Source: Nocardioides sp. (GTDB lineage Bacteria; Actinomycetota; Actinomycetes; Propionibacteriales; Nocardioidaceae). From it: 11,512 nucleotides of DNA. This document shows positions 8,076-11,512 of the stretch, one piece after another. The notes under the pieces were generated by a model. It did not search any database. It saw only the letters and a program-made list of their open reading frames with translations, and was not told the DNA's origin. The translations under genes were made by a program, and so were the position numbers. Positions within the stretch are counted from its first letter, which is position 1. Every line of letters starts with the position of its first letter. The DNA lies in contig JAJPEO010000333.1 of NCBI GenBank assembly GCA_021166815.1, positions 1-11,512 on the forward strand. Direction: 5' to 3'.

Positions 8076-9557
8076 ATGCCAGTCGACGTCCCGTCCCGAG
8101 CGGGCGTGTCCACCGAGGCGATGCTCGCCACCATCGCGGACCTCGTCGCACTGGCGCCTCGGGCACCCGGCACCCCGGGTGGGAGACAGTCGGCCGACTA
8201 CGTGGCCAGCCGGCTGAGAGGTGCCGGGGTGCCCGAGGTCTGGATCGAGGAGACCCAGACGTTCGCCTGGTCGGTGACGTCGCACGACCTGCGGGTCGGT
8301 GGCACCCCCGTCGCGGCGACCCCTGTGCGGCACTGCCTGGTGGCCGACCACGAGCAGACCGGGTCGGCGGGGACCGGTCCGGACGGCGTCACCGCCCCCC
8401 TGGTCGACATCGGCCGCCGGCGCATCGGGGGCGGTCGGCGCGAGGTGCGCCCGGTCGACGTCGCCGGTCGCGTCGTGCTGTTCGACCTCGACTTCGAGGT
8501 CACCAACCTCGCGATGCTGCCGATGATGGAGTGGTTCCACGACCCGGAGCGGCGACTGCTCTCCCGCGACTTCCTCGGCTCCGGCAACCCCTACCTCACC
8601 AACCTCACCCGCGTGATGACCGCGGCGAGCGCGGCCGGGGCCGTCGGGGTGATCGGCGTGCTGCGCGACTACCCGGAGTCGACGAGCTACCACAACGAGT
8701 ACTACCGCCGTTCCACGCTGCCGCTGCCGGGCTTCTGGGTCACCCGGTCCACCGGCGAGCACCTGCGTGGCCAGCTGGCCCGCGGCCCGGTGAGCGCCAC
8801 CCTCGTGCTCGAGACGCTGCGCGAGCAGGTCCCGGCCCGCACGGTCATCGGCCGGCTCCCCGGACGGACCGACGAGACCGTCATGGTCCAGTCCCACCAC
8901 GACTCCGTCGGCCCGGGCGCCGTGGAGGACGCCAGCGGCACCGCGGAGGTCATCGCCCTCGCAGAGCACTTCGGCGCTCGCGCCGCCGCGGGCGAGGTCC
9001 GCGACAAGACGCTGCTGTTCACGCTGTTCGACAGCCACTTCACCGGCTACCACGCGCACCGCGCCTTCGCCCGGCGGTGGATCCTCGACGACGACGCCCC
9101 CGACGACATCGTCCTCAACCTCACCATCGAGCACGTCGGGCTGGCCGCGCGACGTGGCGCCGACGGCGGGTTCGAGGTGAGCACGACGAGTGAGCCGCGC
9201 GGGATCTTCGAGAACGTCAACCCGCGCCTCAAGGTCGACCTGGTGCGCCTGCTCCGTCGGCACGGCGTCACCGCGACCTGCCTGCTCAACGCGTCCCTGA
9301 CCGAGTTCAGCAGCCTCGGGGTGCCCACCGACGCATCGTTCGTGCTCACCTCCGGGGTGCCCGTGATCAGCCTGGTCTCCGGTCCGCTCTACCTCTACGA
9401 CGACGCCGACACCATCGACAAGGTCGACGTCGAGCAGCTCGAGCCGGTGGGCCGGCTGTACGCCGACCTCGTCGACCTGGTCGACACCCGGCCTGGACAG
9501 CGCCTGGGGCTGGTGCCGGCCCGGCTGCGCAGGCGCCTTCCACGGGGACGATGGTGA
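8076..9557 (+). CDS. M28-like metallopeptidase-fold protein with degenerate metal site
   Basis: This 493-residue protein has an M28-type architecture: an N-terminal region typical of M28 peptidases (LVALAPRAPGTPGG, 23-36), an inserted PA-like segment (about 65-245, including VDVAGRVVLFDLD, 127-139), and the C-terminal catalytic-type domain (about 250-470). Aligned by eye to Aeromonas (Vibrio) proteolyticus aminopeptidase, His274 (in SHHDS) matches H97 and Glu284 (in GAVEDASG) matches the bridging D117. The general-base/ligand pair E151-E152 is replaced by His321-Phe322, D179 is matched by Glu352 (IEHVG), and the last ligand H256 appears to be Tyr441 in YDDADTIDKVD. So one metal half-site is kept in altered form and the other is largely lost. 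There is no signal peptide, so it is probably cytosolic, unlike many secreted M28 enzymes. It is first in an operon with the LIP-type hydrolase (7-nt overlap). The fold is fairly sure; peptidase activity is doubtful. Confidence 0.75.
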   Translation: MPVDVPSRAGVSTEAMLATIADLVALAPRAPGTPGGRQSADYVASRLRGAGVPEVWIEETQTFAWSVTSHDLRVGGTPVAATPVRHCLVADHEQTGSAGTGPDGVTAPLVDIGRRRIGGGRREVRPVDVAGRVVLFDLDFEVTNLAMLPMMEWFHDPERRLLSRDFLGSGNPYLTNLTRVMTAASAAGAVGVIGVLRDYPESTSYHNEYYRRSTLPLPGFWVTRSTGEHLRGQLARGPVSATLVLETLREQVPARTVIGRLPGRTDETVMVQSHHDSVGPGAVEDASGTAEVIALAEHFGARAAAGEVRDKTLLFTLFDSHFTGYHAHRAFARRWILDDDAPDDIVLNLTIEHVGLAARRGADGGFEVSTTSEPRGIFENVNPRLKVDLVRLLRRHGVTATCLLNASLTEFSSLGVPTDASFVLTSGVPVISLVSGPLYLYDDADTIDKVDVEQLEPVGRLYADLVDLVDTRPGQRLGLVPARLRRRLPRGRW

Positions 9558-10639
9558 TCGCCTGGGGACCGGGCGTCGTCGACGCCGACCGTGCCCGGGG
9601 ACTGGCGCGGCTCGCCGCCGCCGGGGAGTCGTGGCGGGTGGCGTACTCCTCCACCGACGTGCGGGGACGCCCGGTCACGCTGACCGGCCTGGTGCACCTC
9701 CCGCCCACGCCCGTGCCGGCCGGCGGCTGGCCGATCGTGGGCTACGGCCACATGACCACCGGTGGTGGCCCGACGGCCGCGCCGAGCACGGCCGTCGCCG
9801 GGCACCCCGAGGTGCGCCGCATGACGCAGGGCGACGCCTTCGTCTCGGCCCTGCTCGGGCACGGCATCGCGGTGGTGCAGCCCGACTACGAGGGGCTGGG
9901 TGGGGACCCGCGGCCCCACCCCTACCTCATCGGCTCGGCGCTCGGATCCTCGATGGTCGACCTGGTGGCGGCCGCGCGCTCCTGGGAGCCTCGCCTCGGC
10001 ACGGCGTGGGTGGCGGCGGGCCACTCCGAGGGCGCCATGGCCGCAGCCCACGCGGCGAGCGCGGACCGCCCGCTCCCGCCGGGGACCGACCTGCGCGCCG
10101 TCGCCCTCTTCGCCCCGGTGACCCGCATGGACCTCACGATCGGCGCGTCGCTGCGCGTGCCCACGCGCTTCCCGGGCTCGGGCGTGGTCAGCGCGCTCAT
10201 CGGCCTGATGGTGTCGGGCGCGGCCACCGTCGACGCGACGCTGGCCGACCTCGTCCTCGACGGCGGCCTCAGCGAGGAGGCGGCACAGCGCTGGTCGCAC
10301 CTGGCCGACCGTCCGCTCACCCGGGCCGCCGGCCCCGGGTCGTGGGGCGACCTGGCGCCCGCGGCGATCCTCGGTCCCCGGGGCCGGGCCGTGCGCGAGG
10401 CGCTCCTGGACAGCCTGCGGGCCAACGACGTCCGCCACGTGGCCCTGCGGCCGGTTCCGGTGCGCGTCGACGCCGCCGTCCTCGACGAGGTGGCCCCCCT
10501 GCCACTGACCCGCCGCCTGGTGCGCGGGTGGCGTACGGAGGGTCGCGACGTCACCTTCCGCCAGTGGCGCACCTGGCACTCGGGAGTCATGGATCAGGTA
10601 CCCGCAGTCGCCGCGGCGTGGGTGCGCGCTCGTCTGTGA
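9551..10639 (+). CDS. cytosolic alpha/beta hydrolase, LIP (secretory lipase) family
   Basis: This 362-residue alpha/beta hydrolase resembles the LIP family (PF03583). The oxyanion-region motif GYGHMTTGG (64-72) precedes PDYEGLGG (111-118), and the nucleophile elbow is GHSEG (157-161; Ser159). A probable acid is Asp312 (VLDEVAP), aligned with the usual 'D-x-V-x-P' loop, and the His is probably His343 (TWHSG), giving a complete triad. Named LIP members are mostly secreted lipases, but here no signal peptide is visible, so a cytosolic esterase or acyl-transfer role is more likely. The ATG at 9551 overlaps the upstream stop by 7 nt (ATGGTGA). GTG 9554 is an alternative that sits at a better distance (5 nt) from GGGGA (9544-9548). 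It is co-transcribed and probably translationally coupled with the M28-like gene, so the two may act on the same compound. The substrate is unknown. Confidence 0.82.
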   Translation: MVIAWGPGVVDADRARGLARLAAAGESWRVAYSSTDVRGRPVTLTGLVHLPPTPVPAGGWPIVGYGHMTTGGGPTAAPSTAVAGHPEVRRMTQGDAFVSALLGHGIAVVQPDYEGLGGDPRPHPYLIGSALGSSMVDLVAAARSWEPRLGTAWVAAGHSEGAMAAAHAASADRPLPPGTDLRAVALFAPVTRMDLTIGASLRVPTRFPGSGVVSALIGLMVSGAATVDATLADLVLDGGLSEEAAQRWSHLADRPLTRAAGPGSWGDLAPAAILGPRGRAVREALLDSLRANDVRHVALRPVPVRVDAAVLDEVAPLPLTRRLVRGWRTEGRDVTFRQWRTWHSGVMDQVPAVAAAWVRARL

Positions 10640-10666
10640 CTGGTCGGTAACCGGGGCTATGTCACA
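10635..10666. promoter_or_regulatory. inverted repeat TGTGAC-N20-GTCACA upstream of sdhC
   Basis: TGTGAC (10635-10640, overlapping the stop codon of the hydrolase gene) and GTCACA (10661-10666) are perfect 6-bp inverted arms. Between them lies a second small dyad, CGGTAACCG (10645-10653). No T-tract follows, so an intrinsic terminator is unlikely. The half-sites recall the TGTGA/TCACA arms of CRP/FNR-family sites, but the spacing is far wider than the usual 6 bp. A regulator site for the sdh operon is possible; the regulator is not identifiable. Confidence 0.3.
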
Positions 10667-10699
10667 CTCCCCACCCCCACAGGCACCCGCGAGTGGCGG

Positions 10700-10705
10700 T
10701 ACGGT
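10700..10705 (+). promoter_or_regulatory. putative -10 box of the sdh operon (leaderless or near-leaderless)
   Basis: TACGGT (TAnnnT) ends 8 nt before GTG 10714, and no Shine-Dalgarno sequence precedes that start. Spacing is slightly longer than the 6 nt seen at the four other putative promoters, but still allows initiation at the G of the start codon. No -35 box is clear. Confidence 0.4.
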
Positions 10706-10713
10706 GACCTCTT

Positions 10714-11427
10714 GTGGCAACCCATACACCGACCAGAACGCTGGTCCAGGGGGCGCGCGCGTCGCGCTCCACTGTGGCCCTGAAGCTCCTGATGGCCGTC
10801 AGCGGCCTCGTGTTCATCGGCTTCGTGCTGACGCACATGTACGGCAACCTGAAGGCCTTCGCCGGGCATGACGCCTTCAACGAGTACGCCCACCACCTGC
10901 GCACCTTCGGGGAGCCGATGCTCCCGTACGGCGGTCTGCTGTGGGTGCTGCGCATCGTGCTGATCGTGTCGCTGGTCGCCCACGTGGCGAGCGCGGCGAT
11001 CCTGTCCTCCCGGGCAGCCAAGGCGCGGCGGGTGAAGTACGAGGTCAAGAAGAACCGCGGTTCGTCGCTCTCCTCGCGCACCATGCGCTGGGGCGGCGTG
11101 GCGATCCTGCTCTTCGTCGTCTGGCACCTCATCAACTTCACCATCGGCCGGGTCAACGTCTCCGGGGGTCCGACCAACGACCCCTTCAACCTCCTCGTCG
11201 ACACGTTCGACGTGCCGTGGATGACGCTGATCTACCTGGTCGCCATGGTCGCGCTCGCGATGCACCTGCACCACGGCACGTGGTCGGCGCTGCAGACCCT
11301 CGGCCTCACCGGCACCGCGAAGGCGCGCAAGAACGCCAAGCTCGCGGGCTGGGTCGTCGCGATCGTCATCGCCGGCGGCTTCTCCCTGGTCCCCCTCGCC
11401 GTGCTCACCGGCATCATCACCAAGTAA
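10714..11427 (+). CDS. sdhC: succinate dehydrogenase cytochrome b subunit (b558 type)
   Basis: This 237-residue membrane anchor has about five transmembrane helices (roughly 22-42, 75-98, 126-145, 167-188, 209-233), the layout of the single-subunit di-heme cytochrome b558 family of succinate dehydrogenase/fumarate reductase. Candidate heme-ligand histidines lie in the first four helices: His41 (LTHMYGN), His90 (LVAHVAS), His138 (VVWHLIN), and one of His184/186/187 (MHLHHGTW). It anchors the flavoprotein and iron-sulfur subunits and passes electrons from succinate to menaquinone. GTG 10714 gives the expected N-terminus and is preceded by a -10 box rather than a ribosome binding site. Fourteen nt separate its TAA from the next gene, the probable sdhA, so an sdhCAB operon starts here. 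Succinyl-CoA made by MutAB feeds succinate into this enzyme, but the two operons are separated by the accessory module. Confidence 0.93.
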   Translation: MATHTPTRTLVQGARASRSTVALKLLMAVSGLVFIGFVLTHMYGNLKAFAGHDAFNEYAHHLRTFGEPMLPYGGLLWVLRIVLIVSLVAHVASAAILSSRAAKARRVKYEVKKNRGSSLSSRTMRWGGVAILLFVVWHLINFTIGRVNVSGGPTNDPFNLLVDTFDVPWMTLIYLVAMVALAMHLHHGTWSALQTLGLTGTAKARKNAKLAGWVVAIVIAGGFSLVPLAVLTGIITK

Positions 11428-11441
11428 GGGCTGCTCACCTC

Positions 11442-11512
11442 ATGGCCATGACTGACCCCTCCGGCACCGTCGCCCTCAACCAGGCGCCGGTGCAGATCTC
11501 CGACGACGCCGC
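11442..11512 (+). CDS. sdhA: probable succinate dehydrogenase flavoprotein subunit, N-terminal fragment
   Basis: An open frame starts at ATG 11442 (a second in-frame ATG lies at 11448) and runs to the right edge, giving 23 complete residues that begin MAMTDPSGTVAL. This is too short to show the FAD-binding motif. The assignment rests on position: it lies 14 nt after an sdhC of the b558 type, whose next gene is normally the flavoprotein subunit. No strong ribosome binding site is seen; AAGGG at 11426-11430 is 11 nt from the first ATG. Confidence 0.55.
   Translation, partial: MAMTDPSGTVALNQAPVQISDDA

Noticed and set aside
9395..10729. Long minus-strand open frame opposite the LIP hydrolase
   Set aside because: The plus-strand product has a clear GHSEG elbow and triad; the minus-strand product is low-complexity and lacks any recognised motif.

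Overview
The window comes from a very GC-rich actinobacterium. The third codon positions are almost always G or C, GTG starts occur, and several promoters have a TAnnnT-type -10 box about 6 nt before the start codon with no Shine-Dalgarno site, as in leaderless actinobacterial transcripts. The gene content (split MutA/MutB methylmalonyl-CoA mutase with MeaB, and a b558-type succinate dehydrogenase) would suit the Nocardioidaceae or Propionibacteriales, but the genus is inference only. I see no tRNA, rRNA, IS element, CRISPR array or phage gene.

Left block (1-5444, minus strand): mutA, mutB and meaB form a compact operon for propionyl-CoA/methylmalonyl-CoA metabolism. mutA and mutB overlap by 4 bp, and meaB follows 7 nt after mutB. 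A partial small protein resembling the Imm-5-like putative immunity family follows 42 nt after meaB and runs off the left edge.

Middle block (5445-10639): this is an accessory-looking module. An MFS_2/GPH-type (MelB-like) transporter gene (+) converges on a gene for a double-length Lrp/AsnC regulator (-). The regulator gene diverges from a two-gene operon (+) encoding a cytosolic M28-like protein with an eroded metal site and an alpha/beta hydrolase of the LIP (PF03583) type. A 15-bp element (CCGG-N-TGACGAAATC) lies at the same distance, with the 10-mer starting 56 nt before the start codon, upstream of both the transporter gene and the hydrolase operon. In both cases a -10 box also starts exactly 12 nt before the ATG. 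At the second site the same element overlaps the expected -35 region of the regulator gene. I read this as one small regulon: regulator, importer and two cytosolic hydrolases acting on an unknown ester- or amide-containing compound. It is the best candidate here for an undescribed system.

Right block (10640-11512, plus strand): the cytochrome b subunit gene of succinate dehydrogenase (sdhC, b558 type) is followed after 14 nt by the first 71 nt of what is probably sdhA. A TGTGAC-N20-GTCACA inverted repeat lies upstream of sdhC.

The only non-coding stretches of note are the mutA/transporter intergenic region (172 nt), the regulator/M28 intergenic region (88 nt) and the sdhC upstream region (74 nt). 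No gene-free stretch exceeds 300 nt.
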